A DNA stretch of 64,000 nucleotides, from NCBI GenBank assembly GCA_946183145.1, contig CAMGZM010000009.1, forward strand, positions 1 through 64,000, in the 5' to 3' direction. The DNA is from an uncultured Fretibacterium sp. (GTDB lineage Bacteria; Synergistota; Synergistia; Synergistales; Aminobacteriaceae). The position numbers were made by a program, and so were the translations under genes. Each line of letters begins with the position of its first letter. The first letter of the stretch is position 1. Below, one piece after another: positions 50,709-60,816 of the stretch. Under the pieces are notes generated by a model. It ran no database searches, was not told the origin of the DNA, and saw only the letters and a program-made list of their open reading frames with translations.

Positions 50709-51566
50709 TTAGTCGATACCGTTCGCGGCAAAATATTTCTTTGCGACATCAAGGCACTGTTTCGCATGTCCTGCAACGCCGCGGGCTTTTATCTCAGCGA
50801 GATTCGGAAGCTCAATCGACAGCGGGATATTGGGCATTGCCTTAACCATGTCAGCGATTGCCATTGCGCCTTCGCCCGGGTACATTCTGCCTTCACGAGC
50901 CGTAAACAGCATGAGGTCATCTTTGATGTTGTCAAGCACGGGGTCTCCGTTGGGCATGTCATCGGAGGGCTTTCCTGCGGGGCCATCGCAGAGGTGAATG
51001 AAGCGGAAATACTTTCTCGGCGTTCTCGCAAGCTCTGAGCCCGTAACACCTGCGCGTCCTGCGTGAAGTGTGTCAACCATCACAAAGACGTTATCCCTGT
51101 AAAGGTCATCGATGAGGGAAATATCTTCCTGAAGGTTACGTACTCCCGCCCAAGGCAAAAACTCAATGTTGAACATGAGTCCGAACTCTTTGGCCATGTC
51201 TGCGACTTTTCCGGCTGTCTCTGTGTACCATTTCCTGTCGCGTGTCCAGACTGAGCCAAGTACGTCCGTTGCGCCTAATTTCGCGGCTGCCTCGAATGCG
51301 GGCTTGTACTCGTTGATGTCGAGATCTTTGCGGATTCGTGCAAGCTCAATGTCCATTAACGGCATGTCGTACTCTTTGAGGGCTGCTTTGATGTCGGCGA
51401 AAAGTTTGGGGTCATCCTGCGGAAGGAATGAAGGCTCTCCGGGAAGGTGCATAGGAATTGTGCGGAGGCTCACATAGTCATAGCCTGCTTCTTTTGCGAT
51501 TTTGATCTGATCCATCGGGTTTGTGCCGGGGATTGTGAGATAAGCTAACGAAAATTTACGGGACAT
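50709..51566 (-). CDS. Sugar phosphate isomerase/epimerase family (xylose isomerase-like TIM barrel)
   Basis: GYDYVSLRTIPMHLPG...FNIEFLPWAGVRNLQEDISLIDDL...VMVDTLHAGRAG...FIHLCDGPAG. Confidence 0.85.
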   Translation of the reverse strand: MSRKFSLAYLTIPGTNPMDQIKIAKEAGYDYVSLRTIPMHLPGEPSFLPQDDPKLFADIKAALKEYDMPLMDIELARIRKDLDINEYKPAFEAAAKLGATDVLGSVWTRDRKWYTETAGKVADMAKEFGLMFNIEFLPWAGVRNLQEDISLIDDLYRDNVFVMVDTLHAGRAGVTGSELARTPRKYFRFIHLCDGPAGKPSDDMPNGDPVLDNIKDDLMLFTAREGRMYPGEGAMAIADMVKAMPNIPLSIELPNLAEIKARGVAGHAKQCLDVAKKYFAANGID

Positions 51567-51634
51567 TTAATGTACTTCTCCTTTCGTGAAAATGAACAAA
51601 CCGCCCATGTGAAAGCGGCGGCGTTATTCTCTTG

Positions 51635-52513
51635 TTACTTTCCTTCTTTTTCCTTCATGATTGTCTCAAGGGTCTGGCGCATGACATCCAGCGGCACGGC
51701 TTTTCCGCCCGTCCATAACTGAATCTGCCTGAGTCCCTGATACAATGACATTCCGAGTCCGTTGATGGTTGTGCATCCGACTTCAGCGGCTTCTTTGAGG
51801 AAACGAGTCGTCGCGGGGTTATATGTTGCGTCAAAGCAAATGTGCGACGGCTTGAGGAATTTTTTGTCGACGCAGGTATATTCCTCTTTGCCCTTCATGC
51901 CGAGTCCTGAGAGGTTGAGAATAATATCTGTCTCACTGAGTGCCTTTGCGATTCCGGCTTCGTCAGCTGCTCTTACGGGTACGCATACACCGGGGTAGAA
52001 CTTGTTGATTTCCTCGCTGAGGGTCTCGCATTTCTCTGAACGTGAAGAGATGTAGATTTTCTTTGCGCCCTCGTTGGCAAGCTCAAGGCAAACGCTCCTG
52101 CCAGTTCCGCCCGCGCCGAATGAGAACATAACTTTGTCCTTGATGATGCAGCCGTGCTCTTTGATGTCGCGCAATGCTCCGTAACCGTCCGTGTTGTAGC
52201 CGATGAGTTTTCCGCCTTCAGTTTTTACGACAGTGTTCGAGCTTCCGATTTTCTTGCAGAGGGGATCTAAATCGTCGAGGTACTGCATTACGGCTTCTTT
52301 GTTGGGCTTTGTTACAGCGCATCCGAGGAACGTGGGCATGTAGCGTATACCGTCAATAATTTCCTTGAGGTGAGTGCTGTCTGCCTCGCAGTAGCAGTAC
52401 ACCATGTTGAAGCCTGCCGCCTGATACGCTGAGTTCTGCATTCTCGCGGCGAATGACTGACTCAGAGGCGTTCCGATAAGTGCGATAAGTCTGCTGTTAA
52501 TATCAATCTGCAT
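51635..52513 (-). CDS. aroE: Shikimate dehydrogenase
   Basis: LIALIGTPLSQSFAARMQN; CAVTKPNKEAVMQYLDDLDPLCKKIGSSNTVV; GYNTDGYGALRDI; start placed at MQIDINSR. Confidence 0.9.
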   Translation of the reverse strand: MQIDINSRLIALIGTPLSQSFAARMQNSAYQAAGFNMVYCYCEADSTHLKEIIDGIRYMPTFLGCAVTKPNKEAVMQYLDDLDPLCKKIGSSNTVVKTEGGKLIGYNTDGYGALRDIKEHGCIIKDKVMFSFGAGGTGRSVCLELANEGAKKIYISSRSEKCETLSEEINKFYPGVCVPVRAADEAGIAKALSETDIILNLSGLGMKGKEEYTCVDKKFLKPSHICFDATYNPATTRFLKEAAEVGCTTINGLGMSLYQGLRQIQLWTGGKAVPLDVMRQTLETIMKEKEGK

Positions 52514-52733
52514 AATTAACGCTCCTGACATATAGAATTTTGTTGAGAAAATTTGTGATTGAACGGTGATAATTTTATTCACGTAGCTGTGAGATTGCAA
52601 ACATAATTTTACTGGTTGTGAAATTTTGTGCAGGGAAAAAAATTGTCCGCGGTGTTTTTCAACAGTCAAAAATTTCCCTGTGATATGATATGCCAATCCC
52701 ACAAAACTGAAAACGAAACGGAGATTGATATTC

Positions 52734-54284
52734 ATGATTCCCGGCGCATTAATCGGAGATGTTATCGGAAGCGTTTACGAGTTCAACAACGTTAAGACAA
52801 AAAATTTCCCGCTGATGTCAGAACGCTCAATCCCTACTGATGACTCATTCATGACTATGGCAATTTCTCACGCTCTCATGAAGTGGAAGAAAGGAGAAGA
52901 GATTGACGAGTCAGAATTTCAGCAGGCAGTAATAGACTCAATGCGTGAATTTGGCAGGGCATATCCGAGAGCGAGTTACGGAAAAAGATTCAGGGAATGG
53001 ATTTTCTCAGACGATCCCAAACCCTATAACAGTTTCGGAAACGGTTCGGCCATGAGAGTCGCTCCTGTTGCATGGTATTTTGACGATTTGCAGACTGTAG
53101 AAAGATACGCGGAAATTACAGCACTTCCGACACATAATCACCCTGAAGGCATCAAAGGAGCGCAGGCAACAGCGGCAGCAATATTCCTCGCACGAACAGG
53201 AAAAAGCAAGGACGATATACGGAGCTATATCTCAATACGTTACGGCTATGACATGAAGAGGACATGCGACGAGATTAGACCGTATTATGATTTCGATGCT
53301 TCATGCCAGGGGACAGTACCAGAGGCAATTATCGCATTTCTTGACTCAGAAAATTTTGCGGACGCAATCAGGAACGCAATATCACTCGGAGGAGATTCAG
53401 ACACTATTGCATGTATCACAGGCGCAATTGCTGAAGCGTTTTACGGAGTCCCGGAAGAGATTGACGCGCTTGTTCGTCCCGTGATTGATGAGTTCATGAT
53501 GTCGGAGATTGAGAGATGGAACAAGGCCATTAACGGCACGGATGTTACGCAGGACTCAAAGCCTGTTGAGAGAGTCAAGAACAATATAACCGAGATGATA
53601 TTCATTCTCGACAGGAGCGGATCAATGACGGGTCTTGAAGGTGATACAATCGGCGGCTTCAACTCAATGATCGCAAAACAGAAGAAAGAGCCGGGCGAAG
53701 CGTTCGTGTCTGCAGTCTTGTTTGACCACGAAATAGAAGTGATACATGACCGCGTGAAGCTCGCTAAAATTCCCGAACTCACAGAGAAAGAATACTTTAC
53801 GAGGGGAAGCACTGCGCTTCTTGACGCTATGGGAAGGTCAATACGGCACATCATCAAAGTACACAGGAGCATGAACCCGAAAGAAGTCCCCGAAAATGTT
53901 GTGTTCGTGATAATCACTGACGGAATGGAGAACTCAAGCCGCGAATATTCCGGGCATGAAGTGAAAAAGATGGTTGAGCATGAGAAGACTCAATACGGCT
54001 GGGAGTTTCTTTTCATCGGCGCGAACATGGACGCAATAGCCGAAGCCGGAAAACTCGGTATCAGCGCAAACAGGGCAGTGAACTACAGGGCAGACAGCCG
54101 CGGAACGGGGGCAGTGTGGCGCGGTGCGAGCTATGCTATGTACTCTATGCGTACTATGGCATCAATGGCGGATGACTGGTCAGCGGAAATCAGCGAGGAT
54201 TACGACAGCAGGAATGACTCTGACGGAAGCGACAAAAAGAAAACGACTCTCAGGGATTTATTCCGTCGCAAAAATAAGAAGTAA
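52734..54284 (+). CDS. ADP-ribosylglycohydrolase (DraG-like) fused to a vWA domain
   Basis: GALIGDVIGSVYEF, TDDSFMTMAI, GNGSAMRVAPVAW, GGDSDTIACITGAIAEAFYG; then MIFILDRSGSMTGLEGDTIGGFNSMI, RGSTALLDAMG, ITDGMENSS. Confidence 0.9.
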   Translation: MIPGALIGDVIGSVYEFNNVKTKNFPLMSERSIPTDDSFMTMAISHALMKWKKGEEIDESEFQQAVIDSMREFGRAYPRASYGKRFREWIFSDDPKPYNSFGNGSAMRVAPVAWYFDDLQTVERYAEITALPTHNHPEGIKGAQATAAAIFLARTGKSKDDIRSYISIRYGYDMKRTCDEIRPYYDFDASCQGTVPEAIIAFLDSENFADAIRNAISLGGDSDTIACITGAIAEAFYGVPEEIDALVRPVIDEFMMSEIERWNKAINGTDVTQDSKPVERVKNNITEMIFILDRSGSMTGLEGDTIGGFNSMIAKQKKEPGEAFVSAVLFDHEIEVIHDRVKLAKIPELTEKEYFTRGSTALLDAMGRSIRHIIKVHRSMNPKEVPENVVFVIITDGMENSSREYSGHEVKKMVEHEKTQYGWEFLFIGANMDAIAEAGKLGISANRAVNYRADSRGTGAVWRGASYAMYSMRTMASMADDWSAEISEDYDSRNDSDGSDKKKTTLRDLFRRKNKK

Positions 54285-54382
54285 GGATTAATTTCATCAT
54301 GGCCGGAGAAAAGTTTATGACTCAGACTCCGGCCTTTTCGTAAAAAATCTTCCCGGTGTTTTATGCCTGTTTATGTTCCTGC

Positions 54383-55360
54383 TTAATATTTCAGGTATTT
54401 CCGTGTCTTTATCATATTTACAGCGAGAATGAACGCGCTTACGGTTTCTTTCTCCGCCGCGCCAAAACTGAAAACGCTTGAGGCAATAATTACAGCCGTT
54501 ATCCCTATGCCTATAGGACTCGTGAGCAAAGCCCCAAGGGGTGAAAGTATAGTGCCTATAGCGTGGCCGATTCCCTCAGCTATCAATATAAGTATCGTAC
54601 TGTCCGTAATCAGATCGACAATCAGCACGAATACAGTAGCAATTATTTTAGGAAGCCCCCATATTGTAATAGCTCCCTGAAGAGCCGCAAGAACCGCCGC
54701 TCCTTTCATGCCGGATATTGTTTCGTAGTCAATTTTAACGCCTGACTCCTTCTCTATGTTTTTTAGGAGTTCAACCCGTTTTTCATGCGGCATTTTGTCC
54801 CAAATATCCTCAAAATATTTCCCGGCTATTTTCGTCTCAAGCGCGAATGTAGGAAGGCTTTTCACCTGTTCTTTGCTAATTCCTGCTTTTTCCGCCGCCC
54901 ATTGAACTATCTCATGATAATTCACGTCCTGAGTGTTGCGTCCTAGGTATGTCAGCTTGTTGTATGCCCTGTAAACAAAGTTGCGCCGTATTTCTCTCAC
55001 AGTTATGGGGACTTTAATCAATCCTTTGTCTGAAGCGTCAATGACTGTAACGGGCAGAACTTCATTGAACGTTCCGGGCTTAAGCGGCTTTTCTGATGTT
55101 GCGCTTTTACTGTCTTTTGCGAAACGTGAAAGCTCAGGGAGTCCCTTAAGTTTTCCGAAATACTCATCTTTGAGGCCGGGAAATGCTTTCAGCGTCTGCA
55201 ATAACTGTACGCGCTCCTCGTCAGTGCAGTCTGAAAGAAAGTCTGTGAAGTCCTGCGGGGTTTCCTTGCGGGAATCTGAGAAGTAATATTTTGCTTCAGA
55301 TGCGTTTGACATTAATATAACAAAAATCATAACAGCGGCGGTAAATTTCACGCACTTCAA
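54383..55360 (-). CDS. Secreted/membrane protein, possibly YaaW-like
   Basis: Signal peptide; LSDCTDEERVQLLQTLK..., hydrophobic C-terminus. Confidence 0.4.
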   Translation of the reverse strand: MKCVKFTAAVMIFVILMSNASEAKYYFSDSRKETPQDFTDFLSDCTDEERVQLLQTLKAFPGLKDEYFGKLKGLPELSRFAKDSKSATSEKPLKPGTFNEVLPVTVIDASDKGLIKVPITVREIRRNFVYRAYNKLTYLGRNTQDVNYHEIVQWAAEKAGISKEQVKSLPTFALETKIAGKYFEDIWDKMPHEKRVELLKNIEKESGVKIDYETISGMKGAAVLAALQGAITIWGLPKIIATVFVLIVDLITDSTILILIAEGIGHAIGTILSPLGALLTSPIGIGITAVIIASSVFSFGAAEKETVSAFILAVNMIKTRKYLKY

Positions 55361-55438
55361 TAGTGATTCCTCCTTGCTGAAAATTTAATAGTCTAGCATA
55401 TACAACTTCATGTTTTCATGTCCAGTGCGTCAGAATTT

Positions 55439-55624
55439 TTACACGATATTTTCCCCCTGCGGTTGATTCTGATTCTCTTTCGTGGCATAATTACCCGCAA
55501 CAATTTTCCCAAGAGGTGAAACAGTATGCGTAACCGTGAAATCATCAGCAACATTTTTGAGGCCGTATGCTGTTGTCGTCCCTTCACATTCTAGCTTCGC
55601 GCAGGAAATCAATTTTTCACACAC
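55439..55624 (-). CDS. Possible small protein (61 aa)
   Basis: Intergenic ORF with coding-like codons, no clear RBS. Confidence 0.25.
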   Translation of the reverse strand: MCEKLISCAKLECEGTTTAYGLKNVADDFTVTHTVSPLGKIVAGNYATKENQNQPQGENIV

Positions 55625-55692
55625 AAATTTTTCATTAACGCCTGAGAATTAACCGGGCAATTATCACATTAACACAAAAGGAGTCGTGTATC

Positions 55693-56625
55693 ATGTCAGG
55701 AGTCTATACTTCTATCGATCAGCTTATCGGACGCACGCCGCTTCTTGAGCTTGTGAGGATTCAGAATCACTTCGGGCTTCACGCGAAAATCCTCGCAAAA
55801 CTTGAGTACTTCAACCCAGCCGGAAGCGTAAAAGACAGAGTCGCAAAATCAATCCTCGATGACGCAGAGTCAGACGGCAGACTTACTCCCTCAAGCGTCA
55901 TAATCGAACCCACAAGCGGAAATACAGGTATCGGCCTCGCATCAGTCGCAGCAACTCGCGGTTACCGGGTCATTATCGTTATGCCCGAAACAATGTCAGT
56001 CGAACGCCGGAAAATCATGAAGGCTTACGGAGCGGAGTTAGTTTTGACGGACGGGAAATCAGGCATGATGGGAGCAATCAAGAAAGCCTCAGAAATTGCT
56101 GACGAGACTCCCGGCTCATTCATCGCTGGTCAGTTCGTAAACCCGTCGAACCCGAAAATTCACAGACTCACAACAGGCCCGGAAATCTGGCAGGACACAA
56201 ACGGGAATGTTGACATATTCATATCAGGTGTCGGCACTGGCGGGACTCTCACAGGCGCGGGCGAATATCTCCGCTCGGTCAAGCCTGACATTAAGATTAT
56301 CGCTGTTGAGCCGTCCGGGTCTCCTGTACTTTCGTCGGGGCGTAAAGGCTCGCACAAAATTCAGGGAATCGGCGCGGGGTTCGTTCCTGAAGTCCTCAAC
56401 ACTAGACTTTATGACGAGATTATTACGGTTGACGACTCAGACGCAATCAACGCCGCAAAACTTACGGGAAAATATGAGGGATTCCTCGCGGGAATTTCAT
56501 CGGGGGCTGCTCTTCATGCCGCGATTGAGGTCGCAAAACGTTCGGAAAATCACGGGAAAAATATTGCGGTGATACTTCCTGATTCAGGGGAAAAATATTT
56601 GTCGACAGAATTATTTGCTGACTGA
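55693..56625 (+). CDS. cysK: Cysteine synthase A
   Basis: LEYFNPAGSVKDRVAKSIL; IIEPTSGNTGIGLASVAATRGY; GTGGTLTGAGEYL. Confidence 0.96.
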   Translation: MSGVYTSIDQLIGRTPLLELVRIQNHFGLHAKILAKLEYFNPAGSVKDRVAKSILDDAESDGRLTPSSVIIEPTSGNTGIGLASVAATRGYRVIIVMPETMSVERRKIMKAYGAELVLTDGKSGMMGAIKKASEIADETPGSFIAGQFVNPSNPKIHRLTTGPEIWQDTNGNVDIFISGVGTGGTLTGAGEYLRSVKPDIKIIAVEPSGSPVLSSGRKGSHKIQGIGAGFVPEVLNTRLYDEIITVDDSDAINAAKLTGKYEGFLAGISSGAALHAAIEVAKRSENHGKNIAVILPDSGEKYLSTELFAD

Positions 56626-56628
56626 TTC

Positions 56629-57417
56629 ATGAATATCATCGAGGCTTTAACGTCAGCAGAAAAGAGTCTCACATCTCAAGCTGGCAATATCACGTACAAC
56701 GGCATAAAAGAGAGCATAGAGTCCGCGTTCGTAAATTTACAGTCGGCAATGTTCCCTTCACACGTCAACAATGAGAATAAATCTGTTGCTGAAAGTCTGA
56801 GTCTTGCGTCAAAAAATCTAATGTCAGCAATTTCACGCTTAATGACGATTGAAGACGGCGAAAAGTTTACGGCCATGTTAATATCGCGTCTTCCTGAGAT
56901 AAAACGGGTATTGCTCACGGACATTACAGCGGCTTATGAGGGAGATCCGGCGGCAAAGAGTCCTGATGAGATAATTCTGGCCTATCCTGCGTTTACTGCA
57001 ATCAGCGCATACAGGACAGCACACGAGCTTTATGTTATGGGAGTTCCGTTAGTGCCGCGAATAATCACCGAGTACGCTCACAGGCTCACGGGAATCGACA
57101 TTCACCCGGGCGCGACAATCGGAGAATATTTCTTCATAGATCACGGAACAGGAGTCGTAATCGGCGAAACTTCAACGATCGGCAAACGAGTCAAAATCTA
57201 CCAGAATGTTACGATAGGCGCGAAAAGTTTTGACGTTGCACCAGATGGGACTCTCGTGAAGGGGATAAAGCGACATCCCGACATCGGCAACAATGTTGTG
57301 ATTTACGCGGGTGCTACGATATTGGGGGGTGATACTGTAATCGGGGATAATTGCGTGATCGGCGGAAATGTCTGGCTGACTCATTCGGTTGAAACCGGGC
57401 AAATTGTAGTGAGGTAA
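56629..57417 (+). CDS. cysE: Serine O-acetyltransferase
   Basis: [44 protein letters not shown] hexapeptide repeats. Confidence 0.93.
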   Translation: MNIIEALTSAEKSLTSQAGNITYNGIKESIESAFVNLQSAMFPSHVNNENKSVAESLSLASKNLMSAISRLMTIEDGEKFTAMLISRLPEIKRVLLTDITAAYEGDPAAKSPDEIILAYPAFTAISAYRTAHELYVMGVPLVPRIITEYAHRLTGIDIHPGATIGEYFFIDHGTGVVIGETSTIGKRVKIYQNVTIGAKSFDVAPDGTLVKGIKRHPDIGNNVVIYAGATILGGDTVIGDNCVIGGNVWLTHSVETGQIVVR

Positions 57418-57423
57418 AAATTT

Positions 57424-57456
57424 CCCCCCAGTCGTAAAAGGCCGGGGGATTTTTTC
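57424..57456 (+). terminator. Intrinsic terminator after cysKE
   Basis: CCCCCC agtcgtaaaaggc CGGGGG ATTTTTT. Confidence 0.75.
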
Positions 57457-57458
57457 TG

Positions 57459-58208
57459 TTACCGTCTCAATACTTTTGAGAGAAATTCTATCGTTCGCGG
57501 CTGTTTGGGGTGATTGAACACTTCATCCGGCGTGCCTTCCTCGCTGATTATTCCCTTGTCGATGAATAGTACCCTGTGAGCTATCTTGTACGCAAAGCCC
57601 ATCTCATGAGTCACAAGATACATAGTCATTCCCGCGTCGGCAAGCTCCTGCATAACATCAAGAACCTCGCCGATCATTTCGGGGTCTAACGCGCTCGTAG
57701 GCTCATCGAACAGCAGGACATCAGGACTCATCGCCATAGCCCGGGCAATAGCGACTCTCTGCTTTTGCCCGCCCGATAACCTGTCAGGCCATTCGTCTAT
57801 CTTGTCAGCAAGTCCGACTCTCGCAAGAAGTTCATGTGCTTTCACGTCGGCTTCTTCCTGAGTCATCAATTTCTGGTCGACGGGGGCGAGCGTAAGATTC
57901 TTTCTCACTGTCAGATGCGGGAACAAATGAAAGTGCTGAAACACCATGCACATTTTACGCCGTACAAGATTTATGTTGCATGAAGGGGACGTAATATCTT
58001 CTCCGTTGAATGTGATTGTCCCGGAAGTAGGCTCCTCCATTCGGTTAAGGCAGCGGAGGAATGTAGATTTTCCCGAACCTGAAGGGCCGATTACCGCAAT
58101 TTTCTCACCTTTCACAATCTTTGTGTTTATCCCGTTGAGGACGTGCAGCTCTGTACCGTCAGGACGCACGAAAGTTTTGCGAAGGTCTTTCACTTCAATA
58201 ACCGCCAT
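57459..58208 (-). CDS. Amino-acid ABC transporter ATP-binding protein
   Basis: [58 protein letters not shown]. Confidence 0.95.
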   Translation of the reverse strand: MAVIEVKDLRKTFVRPDGTELHVLNGINTKIVKGEKIAVIGPSGSGKSTFLRCLNRMEEPTSGTITFNGEDITSPSCNINLVRRKMCMVFQHFHLFPHLTVRKNLTLAPVDQKLMTQEEADVKAHELLARVGLADKIDEWPDRLSGGQKQRVAIARAMAMSPDVLLFDEPTSALDPEMIGEVLDVMQELADAGMTMYLVTHEMGFAYKIAHRVLFIDKGIISEEGTPDEVFNHPKQPRTIEFLSKVLRR

Positions 58209-58212
58209 TTTC

Positions 58213-59022
58213 TTACCTCCTGCCCCTGCTTAACCATTGTTCGAGCTTCTTTACGAGCTTGCTTAACACCATAACCATAATCAGATAGATGATTGCTACC
58301 ATGACTAACGGCTGTGAATGTTCGAGCGTAAGAGCCTGTATATTCTGCCCGGCCCGTGTCAAGTCGTCAATGCCTATATACCCGGCTATTGATGTCTCTT
58401 TCAGCAACGCTATGAACTCGTTGAACAGCATCGGCACAACGTTGCGCAATGCCTGCGGTAATATTACGTGCCTCATTGATGAGCCGTATGTGAGTCCGAG
58501 AGATCTTGCGGCTTCCATCTGCCCCGCGTCAATAGACTCGATTCCGCCCCTGAAGATTTCCGCGACATATGCCCCCGAATTAAGCCCGAATGCTAATATC
58601 GCTATGTACTGCGTGTTGAGGTCTCTAGCTGATGCAAAAATCGTGAAGTTCCATATCAATAACTGCACCATTGCAGGAGTCCCGCGCAAAACAGTTATGT
58701 ACGTCTCCGCAAACTTGTTGAGAACGGGAATATGCACGCCGCCTTTGTACGCAACACGTATAACGCTGAGTATCAATCCGACAATAACGCCGATTACTGT
58801 TGCGCCCGCCGTCATGAAGAGAGTCGATTTCAGTCCGTCAACAAGCATCATATAGCGGTCATCCTTCACGAAATTCTGATAGAACCTCCTGTTGAAGTCC
58901 GACCAAGCCTCAGCCGTAAAGAATCCCGAACGCCACAGCAAAAACACAAGGAACGCGCCGACAATCCACAGCAATAAATCTCCGCGCCCTGCTCCTGAAT
59001 ACGTCTTACTTCTCATAGTCAT
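58213..59022 (-). CDS. Amino-acid ABC transporter permease
   Basis: [68 protein letters not shown]. Confidence 0.94.
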   Translation of the reverse strand: MTMRSKTYSGAGRGDLLLWIVGAFLVFLLWRSGFFTAEAWSDFNRRFYQNFVKDDRYMMLVDGLKSTLFMTAGATVIGVIVGLILSVIRVAYKGGVHIPVLNKFAETYITVLRGTPAMVQLLIWNFTIFASARDLNTQYIAILAFGLNSGAYVAEIFRGGIESIDAGQMEAARSLGLTYGSSMRHVILPQALRNVVPMLFNEFIALLKETSIAGYIGIDDLTRAGQNIQALTLEHSQPLVMVAIIYLIMVMVLSKLVKKLEQWLSRGRR

Positions 59023-59803
59023 CTGCCCGGATTAATGCTACCTGCTTCGCGCCCGTAACGTAGTTGTCGGAGAAGTCCATATTCTCTTTGCGCTCGTCTG
59101 TTACGGTAATCCCCGCACAAATCATGTCAACTTTTCCCGTTGATACTGCTGTGGGGAGCGAGTCAAAATTCATGTTGATGATTACGAGTTCTTTGCCGAG
59201 CTTCTTTGCGATGTTCGCGCACATTTCCACGTCGATTCCTATGAAGCTGTTTCCGACTTTAAGCTCATAGGGCGCAAATCCTGCCTCTGTTCCTACGTAG
59301 AGTTTTCCGCCCTTCGCGCCCTTGTTGAAGTCGATATTTTCAGGCTTCACCGCTGAATAATCGCCGTCAATGTATTTCGCCATAATCGCGGCTAATGTCC
59401 CGTCAGCTTTCATTTCAGCAAGAATTTTGTTGACCTGTGAGACTAGCTCCGTATTTCCCTTCTTGAAGCCGATCGCGTAACTTTCCTCCGTCAAAGGCTT
59501 CTCCATAATAGCGAGTCCGTCAACTTCCTTCACGAATCTTTTTGCGGGCATTTCGTCCATGATTACCGCGCGGATTTTCCCCTGCCGTAAAGCCGCTACT
59601 GCGTCAACGTATTTCTCGTATGTCGTGAGAAGCTCACCTTTCTTGTCGCCGAGCATGTCCTCAGCTATGAGCTGTCCGACAGTACCTCGCTGTGCCGCAA
59701 GCCTTTCTGTTTTGAGCTGGTCAGTGTCCTTCAGCTTTTCACCCTCAGCAAAAGCACACGAGCATAACGCAAGAACGAGTAATAACGCGAGAAACTTTTT
59801 CAT
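59006..59803 (-). CDS. Amino-acid ABC substrate-binding protein with circularly permuted lobe order
   Basis: Signal peptide, then lobe-2 and C-terminal helix motifs (EMKADGTLAAIMAKYIDGDYS), then canonical N-terminal motif KLYVGTEAGFAPYELKVGNSFIGIDVEMCANIAKKLG. Confidence 0.9.
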   Translation of the reverse strand: MKKFLALLLVLALCSCAFAEGEKLKDTDQLKTERLAAQRGTVGQLIAEDMLGDKKGELLTTYEKYVDAVAALRQGKIRAVIMDEMPAKRFVKEVDGLAIMEKPLTEESYAIGFKKGNTELVSQVNKILAEMKADGTLAAIMAKYIDGDYSAVKPENIDFNKGAKGGKLYVGTEAGFAPYELKVGNSFIGIDVEMCANIAKKLGKELVIINMNFDSLPTAVSTGKVDMICAGITVTDERKENMDFSDNYVTGAKQVALIRADDYEK

Positions 59804-59931
59804 GATAAGAACAATCCTTCCTGTGAAAATTTTTCGACAAATAATTATAGCCCAATCCGCATATTATTCTTGCGATTATCAATCGTAGGCGTTAATCTTT
59901 AATTATCATTTCATTTTAGGAGCGTGATTTC

Positions 59932-60759
59932 ATGAGAAGATTTTTGCTTGCTTTAACGGCGGTTATGATTTTCGCGGGCGTTTCATTCGCGGGAGTCTTC
60001 AACGTAGGAATATTGACTCAGCTCAACTCGACAAAGGACGCGTTCAAGAATTTTATGGACGGCGCATTAGCTGCGGGATTATGGACTCGCTACGAGTCAG
60101 GCACAGTTGACAGCAACAATAACACGGCAATGTTCACGTTTTATGACTCACTTTTGGCCATGATCATGGGACTCGACCGCGGGGAAATTGAAGAAATTGC
60201 TCTCCCTGAAGCTGTCGGAAAATATATTCTCTCGAAACGCCCGGAATATTTCGTGGCTGCCGAATCAATTTCACGTCCTGTATTTTTCGCGATGGGATTC
60301 AGGAAGGAAGACGGAGAAGAGTTAATGCAGAAATTCAACGGTGCAATCAAGTCCATGAATGAAGACGGAACATTAGCGGCAATCAAAGAGAAATACATCA
60401 CAAATTTTGACGTTCCTTCACAGCCTGTGAGCTTCACGAATTTTGACGGCGCACAAACGATATGGACTGCCGTAACTGGAGACTTGCCCCCGGTTGATTA
60501 CGTTGATGAAGCGGGCAATCCGTCAGGCTTCAACATTGCTTTACTCACCGAAATTGGCAGAAGGCTTGAGATTAACATTGAGATTATCTACGTAAACTCA
60601 GGCGCGAGGGCTTCCGCATTGGCCTCAAAACGTGCTGACGTGGTATTCTGCTTCAGGGTCTACAGCTGGGACGGGATTCAGCCGGATTTGCCTTCAGGGG
60701 TCATTGTGTCGGACTCATATTTTGACTGGACGAAATATCTTCACATCCACAAGAAGTAA
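59932..60759 (+). CDS. Solute-binding-like protein, permuted lobe order; paralog of 41624..42457
   Basis: Signal peptide; SMNEDGTLAAIKEKYI precedes AVTGDLPPVDYVDEAGNPSGFNIALLTEIGRRLEINIEIIYVNSGARASAL. Confidence 0.75.
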   Translation: MRRFLLALTAVMIFAGVSFAGVFNVGILTQLNSTKDAFKNFMDGALAAGLWTRYESGTVDSNNNTAMFTFYDSLLAMIMGLDRGEIEEIALPEAVGKYILSKRPEYFVAAESISRPVFFAMGFRKEDGEELMQKFNGAIKSMNEDGTLAAIKEKYITNFDVPSQPVSFTNFDGAQTIWTAVTGDLPPVDYVDEAGNPSGFNIALLTEIGRRLEINIEIIYVNSGARASALASKRADVVFCFRVYSWDGIQPDLPSGVIVSDSYFDWTKYLHIHKK

Positions 60760-60816
60760 TACGGGAAAAAGTTTTTGCAGCCGGAGATTGTGACTCTCTG
60801 ACTGCAATTTTTGCGC

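Noticed and set aside
52514-52735. N-terminal extension of AroE in the 366-aa ORF
   Set aside because: Canonical AroE begins at MQIDINSRLIALIGTPLSQSF; the extension overlaps the divergent promoter region.
58289-58855. 188-aa + strand ORF
   Set aside because: Antisense to the ABC permease with clear conserved motifs on the minus strand.
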